DNA of 64,000 nucleotides from Medakamo hakoo (lineage: Eukaryota > Chlorophyta > Trebouxiophyceae > Coccomyxaceae). The notes under the pieces were generated by a model. It had not been told where the DNA came from and made no database searches. It was given only the letters and a program-made list of their open reading frames with translations. Of the stretch, positions 42,245 to 51,029 are shown piece after piece; the stretch's first letter is position 1; each line of letters starts with the position of its first letter. The position numbers and the translations under genes were made by a program. The stretch is from the NCBI GenBank assembly GCA_026636295.1, contig CP089450.1, forward strand, positions 868,001 to 932,000. Reading direction: 5' to 3'.

Positions 42245-43147
42245 ATGCGGGGCGCGCCCGCCCGACACTCGACGGCGTCGGCCGCGCGCGCCGGCCCGAC
42301 CCTCCCGCATGCGGCCCGGCCGCGCCCGCCGGCTGGCGCGCGCCTCCCTCCGCCGTCCGCTTCCACCAGCGGGACACCAAAGAGTGAGGCTTGGGGCCCT
42401 GGGCGTGGCGTGGGACGAAACCGCTCCACCGCCGCCCGCGCGGCGTCCGTCGATGCGGGCCCCCGCGCGCCCGCCCCGACCTCCCTGCGCGAGGCGGCGT
42501 CCGTCTTCGCGGCCCACCCCTCACCCCGCCTCATCGCCGCCGCCCTTGCGGCCCTGACGGCCGCGCGCTTGGCCATGGCAGCCGACGGATCAGCACCCCT
42601 CACACTCGACGACGCCCTGGCGGCTCTGGCCGCCGCCGCCGGGTGGGTCGCCGCCGAGCCGGGCTTGCACGCCGTCCTGCACTTCCCGGGCTGGCCCGGC
42701 GCGGCCGTCCACGCGTCCCACCACGCGCAACCGTACCACCACGTGTCCATCGACCCGCCCGAGCTCGTGGCCGCCTGGATGGGGGCTGTCGGCGTGCTGA
42801 CGGCGGTGGCGGTGGGCGCCTTCTCCGCGCCCGCCGGCCCTGCCCTGACGGGGCTGCTCTTTTACTGCCTCGCGGGGTGCGCGTACGAAGCCGTCCACTA
42901 CGCCTCGCACTGCGCCTTCACCCCGCCCTGGGGCTGGGCGCGGGCGCTGCGGGCGCACCACAAGCGGCACCACCTGCACGCGGAGTCGCACTGGCTGGCG
43001 TTCACGCTGCCGGCCCTCGACTCCCTGTCGGGCCGGGCGCCCGCCCGCGTGTCGTCCGTGCCGCGTGGGCCCATGGCCGAAGCGGCGCGGTCGGCCCGGC
43101 GGGAGGAGAGGAGGAGGGCGAAGGGGGGCGGCGTGGTTGTAGATTGA
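42245..43147 (+). CDS. Fatty-acid-hydroxylase superfamily membrane enzyme (His-box di-iron), probably plastid
   Basis: This is a single exon of 300 residues from the ATG at 42245. The first about 75 residues are Ala/Arg/Ser/Pro-rich like a transit peptide. Hydrophobic segments follow: LIAAALAALTAARLAMAA, then WMGAVGVLTAVAVGAF and LTGLLFYCLAGCAYEAVHY. Histidine clusters of the superfamily are HASHHAQPYHH, HYASH and RAHHKRHHLHAESH. They would coordinate a di-iron centre that inserts or uses oxygen on a lipid, sterol or carotenoid. The substrate cannot be told. It is shorter than sterol C-4 oxidases and unlike beta-carotene hydroxylase in box spacing. The tail is basic (SARREERRRAKGGG). Confidence 0.68.
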   Translation: MRGAPARHSTASAARAGPTLPHAARPRPPAGARLPPPSASTSGTPKSEAWGPGRGVGRNRSTAARAASVDAGPRAPAPTSLREAASVFAAHPSPRLIAAALAALTAARLAMAADGSAPLTLDDALAALAAAAGWVAAEPGLHAVLHFPGWPGAAVHASHHAQPYHHVSIDPPELVAAWMGAVGVLTAVAVGAFSAPAGPALTGLLFYCLAGCAYEAVHYASHCAFTPPWGWARALRAHHKRHHLHAESHWLAFTLPALDSLSGRAPARVSSVPRGPMAEAARSARREERRRAKGGGVVVD

Positions 43148-43359
43148 CACCAGAAAAACGGAGAGCGGATAGAAAAAAGAGAGAGCGGACGGAAAAAAGA
43201 GGGGGGGGGGGGGTGTCGTGCGTCACTCTCACGAGAGCGTGTTGAGCATTCAAAGGGGGGGGGAGCGCCCAGGGCCCAAAGGCCAGACTGCCTTTTCCTG
43301 GCGTTCCGCCTACGCCCTCTGAGACGCCAGCGATCTGGGATTGAAGCACAGCACAAAGA

Positions 43360-44403
43360 ATGTCAGTCGCGGCGCCATCGCCGGCCGTGGCCGGGCAGCC
43401 CGCGGCGGCACGCGCGCCGACGGCGCCGCGCGCCGCGACCCCCGCTCGCTGTCCGTGCCCGCTGCTGCCTGGGCGGCGGCCCGCCGCCCGCCGTCGGCCA
43501 GCGCACGCGCCCGTCGTCCCCTCCGCCGGCACCGAACTCGTCAACTCGCTCGCCGCGGACGTCACCTACCTCGGCCTCGCCTCCGCCCTGGTCGCCGTCT
43601 CCGGCGCCCCCCTCCTCAAGGCGGGCGGCGTCAGCCCGACCTCGCCGGACGCGACCCGGAAGACGCCGACGGCCGCCTTCATCCTCTCCTCCCTCATCTC
43701 CTTCCTGCCGCTGGTCAACTGGGCGGCCTGGTTGCTGTTGATGGTGACGGAGGGCCCCAAAAAGCGGTACTGGGCGTATGCCGCGATGTACGCGCTGCCC
43801 TTCGTCCTCACCGCCAGTGGCGCGGGCGAGGTGCTCGCCCTGGAGGCGGCCGCGCTGTGCGCGCTGCATTTTCAGGTGGAGCGCCTGGCCCTGGCGGCCG
43901 TGGACGCGGCGGGCGCACGTGTCGCCGGTGGAGGCGGCGGCGGGCCGGCCTCGGAGTGGGACGCGGCCGCCGCCGCGCTGGAAGCTGACGCGGACGCGGC
44001 GGCGCTGGAGGCCTTTGACGCACGCTTGGGCGCCCGCCTGGCCCGGGGCCCGCGCCTGCGGCTCCTGGCGGCGGCGGCGGGCGTGCCCCGGGCCAAGAGC
44101 GGGCGGGTGGATGAAGTAAAGGCGGGCCTGGAGGATGCGCTGGCGGATGCTGAGCGCGCGGCGGGCGGCGCCGGCGCGCTCCCCCGGTCCGGCAGTGCGG
44201 GCCGGCGGGGCGCCGCCGTCGTCGCGGCGTCGTCGGCGTCCGCCACGGCGGGCGGCGAGCGGCCGTCGTGGAGGGACGCCCTGGTCGCCGAAGCGCAGGC
44301 CGCGCTGGAAAAGGAGGGCGGGCGGTCCAGGCGGCGGCGGTCGCCATCGTCGCGGAGCCCGAGCCCGAGCCCGGAGGAGGAGATGGAAGAGGAGTCGTTG
44401 TAG
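43360..44403 (+). CDS. Putative plastid membrane protein with a SAP-like C-terminal segment; unknown
   Basis: This is a single exon of 347 residues. It has a transit-like N-terminus rich in Ala, Arg and Pro (residues 1-50). Two or three hydrophobic stretches follow: YLGLASALVAVSGAPLL, FILSSLISFLPLVNWAAWLL and YAAMYALPFVLTASGAG. A soluble Ala/Asp-rich helical part comes next. Then LRLLAAAAGVPRAKSGRVDEV and KAGLEDALADAE resemble a SAP-type helix-turn-helix (Leu-poor nucleic-acid-binding motif). The C-terminus is SR/SP-rich and acidic (RRRRSPSSRSPSPSPEEE). I do not recognise the family. It sits 212 bases after the hydroxylase-family gene on the same strand. Confidence 0.62.
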   Translation: MSVAAPSPAVAGQPAAARAPTAPRAATPARCPCPLLPGRRPAARRRPAHAPVVPSAGTELVNSLAADVTYLGLASALVAVSGAPLLKAGGVSPTSPDATRKTPTAAFILSSLISFLPLVNWAAWLLLMVTEGPKKRYWAYAAMYALPFVLTASGAGEVLALEAAALCALHFQVERLALAAVDAAGARVAGGGGGGPASEWDAAAAALEADADAAALEAFDARLGARLARGPRLRLLAAAAGVPRAKSGRVDEVKAGLEDALADAERAAGGAGALPRSGSAGRRGAAVVAASSASATAGGERPSWRDALVAEAQAALEKEGGRSRRRRSPSSRSPSPSPEEEMEEESL

Positions 44404-44650
44404 GTTTGTCATGCCATGAGTTTGAAGGGGTTGCCTTGGTGGCCAAGTGAGGAGCGCGGGCGGGCGGCAAGGGGGCGGAGGTTGGGATGGTGGATGGGAA
44501 CGGCGGCGGGGGGTGGCGTTCGCCGCTCCAGCGGCGCATGGCACACAACGGCAGAAAAAAAAACGCGGCCGCGCCACCCCGCCCCCACAGGCGGCCGCGC
44601 CGGCCCGCTCCACCCAGTGCAACGCGTGGTGGGCCCGACACCCCCTCACC

Positions 44651-46429
44651 ATGCACCCGTCCACGCCCCGCCAGCGCCGGGCGCACGTGCACGGTCCAAG
44701 CCTGTCCGCGGCCGGGCTGCTGCACACCGCCGCGTCGTATTCGCGGGCGATGACGCCCGCCCACAAAATTGTGCTGGTGGTCATCCTCAGCTTGTTCCTG
44801 CTATGGAGCGCGACGACTGGAGGAGGGAGTGGGGGTGGAGGGAGCGGGGGGCGATCGCCGGCGGCGGCGGGCACGCCGTCCGCGTCGGCGGCGTCGGCCG
44901 CGCTGCGGTCGCCAGAGCGTGAGTTTCATCATTGTTTTGTTTTGTTTCGAGGAGGGGGGTTGGTGGCGGCGCTGGGCTGGAGGCGGTGACCGCGCTGCCA
45001 CGCACGCCCTGGCAGTCTGCGAGCTGGCCGGAAGTAAGAGAGAGGAGGGGCGGCGCGCCCCGGCCTCCCGTCCCCTTCTTGCTCTCTCTTCACGCACTGC
45101 GCGCGGCACAGGTGGGGGTGGGACACCCCAAAAAAAAAAAAAAAACTCACGCCCCACGGACCCCCTCCCCTGTCAACCACAGTCTTCCACCCGGGCCAGC
45201 CCTGGCTGGACGCGGCTGGCGCCCCCATCCAAGCCCACGGCGGCTGCATCGTCCGCGACCCGGCCGACGGGGCGTTCTACTGGTACGGCGAGGACAAGTC
45301 CGGCGGCCCGACCCGGGTCGTGGGCGGCGACGGGTCGCCCGGCTCCGGCACCGCGCGCGTGGACGTGACGGGCATCGCCGTGTACCGGTCGCCGGCGCTG
45401 ACGGGGCCGTGGACGCGCCTGGGCCTGGCCCTGGCGGGCGGGGCCGGCGCGCACGCGGACCTGGACGAGGCGAGCGGCGTGCTGGAGCGCCCGGCAGTCG
45501 TGCGCCGGCCGCTCAAGGGCGGCGGCAAGAGGGGCGGCCCGCCGGCCGCGGAGTGGGTCATGTGGGCGCACGTCGACTCCGCAGACTACTCCGCCGCCCG
45601 CGTCGGCGTGGCGGTGTCCACGGCCGGCCCGGCCGGGCCGTTCACCTACCGCGGCTCCTTCCGGCCGGGCGGCCCGGCCAATGAGGCGCGCGACCTGACG
45701 CTGTTCCAAGACGACGACGGGGCCGCTTACGTCTTTTACTCGTCCGAGGGCAACCGGGTCATGCACGTGGCCCGGCTGAACGCGCAGTACACGGACGTGT
45801 CCCCCGACCCGGCGCACAGCGTCCGCGCGATGGTGGACCTGTCCAGGGAAGCGCCGGCCGTGTTTCGGTGCGGGGAGTGGGTTTACATGCTGACTTCCGG
45901 CTGCACGGGCTGGGCGGCGAACGCGGCGGAAGCCTTCGTGGCCCGCCACCCGCTGGGCGAGTGGACGAGCCTGGGCCCGCCGGCGGCGGGCGGGACGCCC
46001 GGCGCGCGCGCGCGGACGTTTCACTCCCAGCCCGCGGCGGTCGTGCCTGCCCCGCCCGCCCCGTCGTCCCTGCGCGCGCAGGCGGGCGACCGCCTCTGGC
46101 CCCCGCCCCGCCCGGACGGGTCGTGCGCCTTCATCTACGCGGGCGACCAGTGGAACGTGGACGACCTGGGCGCCTCGCGGTATGTGTGGCTGCCGCTGTG
46201 GGTCGTGCCCGACGACCGGCCGCCAGGCCGGCGGGCCGGCGGCGGCCCTGCCACGCCCGCCTCCCCGCCGCGCAAGGCCGGCAGGGGGAAGGGCGCGCCG
46301 GCCGCCCACCCGGGCACGGCCGTCGTGCTGCAGTGGGCGCCGGCCTGGTCGCTGGCGGACCTGGACACGCCGCCCCGGCCGTCGGCGGCGCTGCCACGTG
46401 GTGGGCCGGGAAGGATGGTCGAGATTTGA
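44651..46429 (+). CDS. Golgi-type GH43 glycosidase, galactan beta-1,3-galactosidase-like
   Basis: Exons are 44651..44918 and 45183..46429, giving 504 residues in phase. A second in-frame ATG at 44750 would give 471 residues and place the anchor at the very N-terminus. The anchor AHKIVLVVILSLFLLW is a type II signal-anchor, followed by a Gly/Ser/Ala stem. The catalytic part matches the five-bladed GH43 fold. It shows GGCIVRDPADGAFYWYGEDK, EWVMWAHVDSADYSAARVGV and ARDLTLFQDDDGAAYVFYSS. It continues with WVYMLTSGCTGWAANAAE and YAGDQWNVDDLGASRYVWLP. This order is that of the plant exo-beta-1,3-galactosidases GH43A/B, which trim arabinogalactan in the Golgi. The intron holds a 15-base A run. Confidence 0.82.
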
Positions 46430-46506
46430 GGGGGGGGGTGCCCGCGCCGGCCCCCTTCACCCCCTTCCCGCGCGCGTGCGCAGCGTGCCAGTTTTCAGTG
46501 CAGCAT

Positions 46507-46511
46507 TGTAA
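46507..46511 (+). terminator. Poly(A) signal TGTAA of the GH43 gene
   Basis: TGTAA about 78 bases past the stop, within a short AT-rich island between two convergent genes. Confidence 0.55.
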
Positions 46512-46521
46512 ACAACGATCG

Positions 46522-46526
46522 TTACA
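46522..46526 (-). terminator. Poly(A) signal TGTAA of the GHMP kinase gene
   Basis: TTACA on the plus strand, 33 bases past the GHMP kinase stop. It lies 10 bases from the plus-strand signal of the GH43 gene, so the 3' ends probably overlap. Confidence 0.55.
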
Positions 46527-46558
46527 AAAAACCTAGCAGCAGCATTTTTTGACAGTGT

Positions 46559-48223
46559 TCACAGGCCGGCCCAGTCACCGCCATCGTCGCCGTCGGTGCC
46601 CACCTCGCCGCCCGCCCGCACGTCCACCACGCCAAAGCCCGCCCCGCCCAGGGCGCCGGACCGTGCCGCCCAGTGCACCTGGCCGCCAGGGCGCCCCGCC
46701 CAGGGCGCGGCAGCGGCGGATGCTGCGTCTGCTGCAGCTCGGCCGGCGGCGGAGTCGGCAACGAGAGCCACGACCGCCCCGCCCGCGCCGCCGCCGCTGA
46801 CGCGCGCGCCCGCCACGGCTGCCGGCCCGGCCGCCAGCAGAGCGTCCCGCACCGCGTCCGTCGCTGGGTGGCCCAACCCGATGGAGCTGTACCCGGCGTG
46901 CGAGGCCGCCATGGCCTCGGAAATGGCCGACACGACGCCGCCGCCGCCGCCGACGCCGTCGCCTTCTTCCAGCGCGCGCCTCACGCGCCACGCGCGCTGC
47001 GCGTCGCCGGCCGCGTGGACGGCCGCCGCCCGGACGGGGTACGGGTGCGTCGCCGACAGCGGCCCGGGCGCACTTGGGTCGCCCACATCCGTGGAACCGC
47101 CGTGGCGGGCCGCCCAGGCCGCGCCCGTCAGCGTGGCGGGCAGGGCGGCGGCGGCGGCGGCGGCGCCTGCCCCGCGGCGGCACAGAAAGTGACGGGGAGC
47201 AGTCGCGTCGTCGGGCGGCGGCAGGAGGCCCGCCGCCATGAAGCCCGCCGCACGGGCGGCGTGATAAGGCGGCGGCCCGTCGTCGTCGCCACCGGCGGCG
47301 GCTTCATGGCCGCCGACCGAGTGTTTGGCGCCGGACGAAATCGCGACCGCCCGCCACCCGGCCGGCATGCGGAGGGGCGGGCCGAGCTCGACCGCCAGGC
47401 CGTCTGCCCCGCCGTTTGTGCCGCAATCAACGGGCAGCAGTGCCCCACCCTCTCCCCTCCACACAGCTGCCTGGTCGGCGGGGCCGCAGGGCGCGCCGGC
47501 CACGCCCGTCTCAGCGCGCCACGCGGCCAAGGGCGCGGCCCGCACCGCGGCCCGGCGGGCAGCGGCGTCGGCCAGGAAGCCCGGGCTGTCGGCGTTGGCG
47601 GTCAGAGCCGCGGCCACCGCCGCTGACACGGCCGTGCACAGGGAGGCCGACGACGCGAGGCCGGCGCCGCGTGGCAGGGCGGACGCGATGAGGATGGACA
47701 GGCAGGTCGTCGGCGGGGAGAGCGCGGTTTCCGGTCCGGCCGGGTGGGCGGCCGCCACGGCTGCGACGGAGCCGGAGACGTACAGGGCCCAGGCCGGGCA
47801 GTCGACCGCCTCCAAAGCCGCCCGGGCGGCTGGCAGGGAGGGCGCCGTGAGCGCGGCCAGCGGCAGCGTGACGGACAGCTGTCCACCATCCCCGCCCACA
47901 CTCACGACCCGCAGGCTGCCGGCGTGGGCTTGGGCGTTGGCGATGAGTTGAGCCACGACGAGCGTGCCTTCTTCCGTGATGGCTTGGAGGGACAGGCCGC
48001 CGAACACGTCGGTGACGCCGCCCAAGACGTCGAGGCGGCCCGGCGCCCAGGCCAGGCAGAGCGGGTTGGGACTGCGCACGTCGAAGAGGGAGAGAGCTGC
48101 CGCCACGGCCGGATTCGATGGAGGCGGAGTGGCCTTGGAGTTTAAGCAGGCAGACTTCAGGCCCTCGACGAAAGCGCTCGCCGCCGGGCAGGCGGCCAGG
48201 CGGGCGCGGGCCGACGAGCCCAT
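46559..48223 (-). CDS. GHMP sugar kinase, arabinokinase/galacturonokinase-like
   Basis: This is a single exon of 554 residues from the ATG at 48223. Family motifs are the substrate loop WAPGRLDVLGGVTDVFGGLS, the ATP loop PRGAGLASSASL near residue 180, and the C-terminal SGGGAGGAVVALV. The PGRLDVLGG(V/I)-D form is closest to plant L-arabinokinase (PGRLDVMGGIADYSG). Also seen are GAPCGPADQAAVWRGEGGAL and ISSGAKHSVGGHEAA. The enzyme would put phosphate on C1 of a sugar for nucleotide-sugar salvage, feeding cell-wall glycan synthesis in the cytosol. Plant ARA1 has an N-terminal glycosyltransferase-like half; here only about 40 residues precede the kinase. It faces the GH43 galactosidase, also a wall-sugar gene. 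Confidence 0.8.
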   Translation of the reverse strand: MGSSARARLAACPAASAFVEGLKSACLNSKATPPPSNPAVAAALSLFDVRSPNPLCLAWAPGRLDVLGGVTDVFGGLSLQAITEEGTLVVAQLIANAQAHAGSLRVVSVGGDGGQLSVTLPLAALTAPSLPAARAALEAVDCPAWALYVSGSVAAVAAAHPAGPETALSPPTTCLSILIASALPRGAGLASSASLCTAVSAAVAAALTANADSPGFLADAAARRAAVRAAPLAAWRAETGVAGAPCGPADQAAVWRGEGGALLPVDCGTNGGADGLAVELGPPLRMPAGWRAVAISSGAKHSVGGHEAAAGGDDDGPPPYHAARAAGFMAAGLLPPPDDATAPRHFLCRRGAGAAAAAAALPATLTGAAWAARHGGSTDVGDPSAPGPLSATHPYPVRAAAVHAAGDAQRAWRVRRALEEGDGVGGGGGVVSAISEAMAASHAGYSSIGLGHPATDAVRDALLAAGPAAVAGARVSGGGAGGAVVALVADSAAGRAAADAASAAAAPWAGRPGGQVHWAARSGALGGAGFGVVDVRAGGEVGTDGDDGGDWAGL

Positions 48224-48318
48224 TGGCTTTCGCTCGAGTGAAGCGCGGACGAGCAAAAAAAAAACACTCGCGCCCCGCTCTCACTTTTCCGTCTCACTTC
48301 GCTCCGTGCATCCAAAAA
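48224..48318. promoter_or_regulatory. 95-base divergent promoter, GHMP kinase / small plastid protein
   Basis: The gap between opposed start codons. It contains A runs (48255-48264 and 48314-48318) and no TATA box. Confidence 0.45.
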
Positions 48319-48947
48319 ATGCGGGCCTCCCTCGCTGGCCGGACCGGTCAGGCCATCCACCGCACTGCCGGCGTGCCTTTAGTGCAGGGAGGCAGGCGGT
48401 CGACGCCCCTGGCGCGGCCTCGGCGAGTGAGACCGGTCGCGCCGCGCGCCGGAGGCGCGCAACCTCCACCGCCGCCGCCGCCGCCGCCCCAGGAGGCGGA
48501 CGCGCTGGACGCCTTCAAAGCCTGGACGCGGACGGACGTGTTCCGCGGCCCCGTCCAGGTTGCTGTGTTTTTGATTGTTTTCATGGTGTTTGACGCCGCG
48601 GTGAGTGTCGTGAGCGTGAGAGCGCGGTTGTTTGCCACCCAGACGCGGAGCCGCCCGCGCCTCTGTTTTTTTCTTGACTCTCACGCACGCACGCCCTCCC
48701 AAAAACACATACAACTCAACGCAAGTGGTCGGGCGACTGGTCCCGCATTGGCGCCATTTCTAAAGACACTGAAGCGGCGCTGAAGCCCGTGACGGGCGCG
48801 ATCGCGGCCGTCCACGCCGCCTCGGCCGCGGTCGCCTGGAACGCGGCGTCGGCCAGGGGCGTGCCTCCCGCATGGCCGGCGGTGAAGGCGGCGGCGGTCG
48901 GGGTGCTGGCCGCGCTGGAGGCGGTGTGGGATGAGAAGAGGGTGTAG
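48319..48947 (+). CDS. Small putative plastid membrane protein, SGDWSRIG motif; unknown
   Basis: Exons are 48319..48600 and 48726..48947, giving 167 residues in phase. The donor is GTGAGT and the acceptor ACGCAAG. The first about 50 residues are Arg-rich and free of acids, like a transit peptide. A short proline run and one hydrophobic helix VAVFLIVFMVFDAA follow. Exon 2 starts WSGDWSRIGAISKDTEAAL. That motif after a hydrophobic helix recalls a small uncharacterised chloroplast family of plants and algae (recollection, not checked). The C-terminal part is Ala-rich and helical. Function unknown. Confidence 0.62.
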
Positions 48948-49048
48948 AAGCGCGGTGTGGGCGTGTTCCTTTCCGCCCTGTGTTTTGTCTCTCGTCCACC
49001 CGTGCGTCCGTCCGTCCGTCCGCCCGTCACACGCACCACGACCCCCCC

Positions 49049-50364
49049 TCACGCCGCGACCTCGCCCGCCTCCTTCACGTGTTTCTGCTCGTGCGGCGCA
49101 TCCGACCTGTCGAAGAAATACACAGAGTCCGGCCCATCGTACGACGGCTCCATGACCGCCTCCTTGGCCGTGAACACGAGCTTGGACTGGACGTACACGA
49201 GGTCATTTAATTCTTGCTCCTCGCTGACAGGCTTGTGCGGCACGCCGCGCGCGGCGTCCATGAACCTGTCGCCCAGGTAGTGCGAGACGGAGATGGCGGC
49301 GTGGGACTTGGGGATGGTGCGGTCGGAGAACTCGTACGGCGGTTTCTCCGGGTGCCACTGCGTGCCTGGAGTGGAGCGCGAAGAGAGGTTTGGGCGTGAG
49401 CGCGCAGGTGGGTGGGTGGGGGATGGAAAAGACGCCTAGACCCTCCACCATCTCTCGCACCGTAAAAGGGGTAGCGCTTGTGCTCGATCGTCGCCACGTA
49501 CTCCAGCCCTTTCCGGTCGCGGGCCGTGGCCAGGAGCGAGAACGCGGCCGGCAGCTGCGGCCACGTACTGTTGGCCGGGTCCATCGCGGCGGCGGGCAGG
49601 CCGAACTCGTGGTTCTCCATGACGATGGCCGCGGCCGGGTCAGCCAGCGCGGCCGCCAGCGCCGGCCGGTCCTCGAACAGCGGGCCCATCAGCCGGGACG
49701 CCCGCGCGCCGGGCGCGTGGATGATGGACGACGGGTGGGAGACGGCGTCGGTGGGCGTGAGCAAGTCCTCGAAGTGGGCGCCGGACTCCAAAATGAGGAG
49801 CAGCTGGTGGCCCAGGCAGGTGCCCCAAATGGGGAAGGGGACGCCGCTGTCGGCCGATTCTTTGGCCCACCCATACAGCTTGCGCGCGGCGACAGTGTAC
49901 GGGTCGCTGAGGTGCAGGTCCGTCAGCCCGCCAGGGAAGATGATGCCGTTGACGGTGTCGAACAGGCGCCGCAGCTCGTTGTCCGACACGTAGTAGCGCA
50001 GGGGCACGGCCCGGCCGCCAGCGGCCTCTATCCATTTCGTGTAGGCGCCGGCGATGTAGGACTTGCCGGGGCAGCGGTGGCAGGCCTGGGTGAGGATGCC
50101 AATGAGCGGGCGGTCGTTTGCGACGGGGGTGGAGGCACGGGCGGCGGCGGCGGCCAGGTCGTTAGCGACGGGGGTGGAGGGACGAGCGGCGGCGGCGGCG
50201 GCCAGGTCGGACGGCGCGCGCAGCGACAGGATTCCGTCGCGGCCGTGGTGCGGCAGCGCGGCGCTCCCGTTCAAGGCCGGCAATGGCAGACCTGGAGGCG
50301 TGCGGCCATCTCCAGACCCTAGTAAAGCCAAAAGCGCGACGGCGGCGGCCAGCACGGCGGGCAT
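49049..50364 (-). CDS. GGH: Gamma-glutamyl hydrolase (folylpolyglutamate hydrolase)
   Basis: Exons in transcript order are 50364..49461 and 49365..49049, giving 406 residues in phase. It has a signal peptide (VLAAAVALLALLGSGDG). The class I glutamine-amidotransferase-like fold starts at RPLIGILTQACHRCPGKSYI. The nucleophile is the cysteine of PIWGTCLGHQLLLI, and the histidine is in TQWHPEKPPYEF at the start of exon 2. Other family marks are YIAGAYTKWIEAAGGRAVPL and VNGIIFPGGLTDL. It removes glutamates from folate polyglutamates, usually in the vacuole or outside the cell. Before the domain, residues 54-86 hold two near-identical copies of a segment ending STPVAND, from a short DNA duplication. 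An unusual acidic/KE-rich tail follows the catalytic domain. Confidence 0.93.
50112..50202. repeat. Short imperfect tandem duplication inside GGH
   Basis: Two copies of a unit of about 48 bases encode AAAARxSTPVAND twice on the minus strand. They differ by few bases and by one GGC-type triplet. Both lie between the signal peptide and the catalytic domain, where length change is tolerated. Boundaries are approximate. Confidence 0.75.
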
Positions 50365-50456
50365 GGGTCGCGTTCGTTTCGACTCGTGTTTTTTTAGGTC
50401 GCAAAAAGAAGGAATGAAACGGCGGCATTGGTGCACAACAGAGAAAACGCCGGAAC
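50365..50456. promoter_or_regulatory. 92-base divergent promoter, GGH / small membrane protein
   Basis: The shortest gap between two opposed start codons in the window. It contains a T run near 50390 and no TATA box. Confidence 0.45.
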
Positions 50457-50963
50457 ATGCGGCGCCGCCGCCCGTCCCCGCCGGCCGAGACGCTCGACGA
50501 GGACGAACAGGACGCTGCAGTCTCCGACCTGGAAGCCCAGGCGGCGGCATCGACCAGGCTGGCAGGCAAGGCCGTCGCGGCGGTGCTGCTGTGCGCGACC
50601 GCCGCGCTCTTTGCCCCTCGCACCGCCCGCCGCTGGGAGTTTGGCCGCCCGGCCGCCGACGCACTGGACGCGCTCGCCGTCGCATCCTTGGCCCTGTCAG
50701 CCTGGGCAGCCGTGACACCACAGTCTCTTGCCCCCACCGCCGCCGTCGGCATCGTCGCGTCCGCCCTTCAAGCCTCCGCGCTCGCGACCATCCAGGCGCC
50801 CGCGCCGCGGGCGGGGTGGCAGGTGGTCCTCCCCCTGGCCTGCGCGGCCGCCGCGCCGGTCGTGGGAACGGGTGTGGTCGCCGTGCTCAGAGCGTTGAGC
50901 CTGGAGTCGGAGCGGGGGCTGGAAGAGTTGAAGCGGGCGCGCTACAGGCACCGGACCGTGTGA
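50457..50963 (+). CDS. Small multi-pass membrane protein, unknown
   Basis: This is a single exon of 168 residues. The N-terminus MRRRRPSPPAETLDEDEQD is charged. Four hydrophobic stretches follow: LAGKAVAAVLLCATAALFA, ALAVASLALSAWAAVT, AAVGIVASALQASALA and VVLPLACAAAAPVVGTGVV. The tail is basic (LKRARYRHRTV). There are no motifs I recognise and no introns. It is squeezed between GGH (92 bases away, divergent) and the exportin gene (66 bases between stops). Support for the gene comes from the clean membrane topology and the position; no homology was seen. Confidence 0.5.
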   Translation: MRRRRPSPPAETLDEDEQDAAVSDLEAQAAASTRLAGKAVAAVLLCATAALFAPRTARRWEFGRPAADALDALAVASLALSAWAAVTPQSLAPTAAVGIVASALQASALATIQAPAPRAGWQVVLPLACAAAAPVVGTGVVAVLRALSLESERGLEELKRARYRHRTV

Positions 50964-51029
50964 GCAAAAAAAAAACTGAACCAACGAGACAAAAAACACG
51001 GCAGGGCAGCAGAAAACAACACGCCACCC

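Noticed and set aside
43199-43214. Long G runs (also near 9530, 41690, 59957) as functional elements
   Set aside because: Homopolymer runs in spacers and introns. G-quadruplex roles are possible but nothing supports one, and lengths may be sequencing-uncertain.
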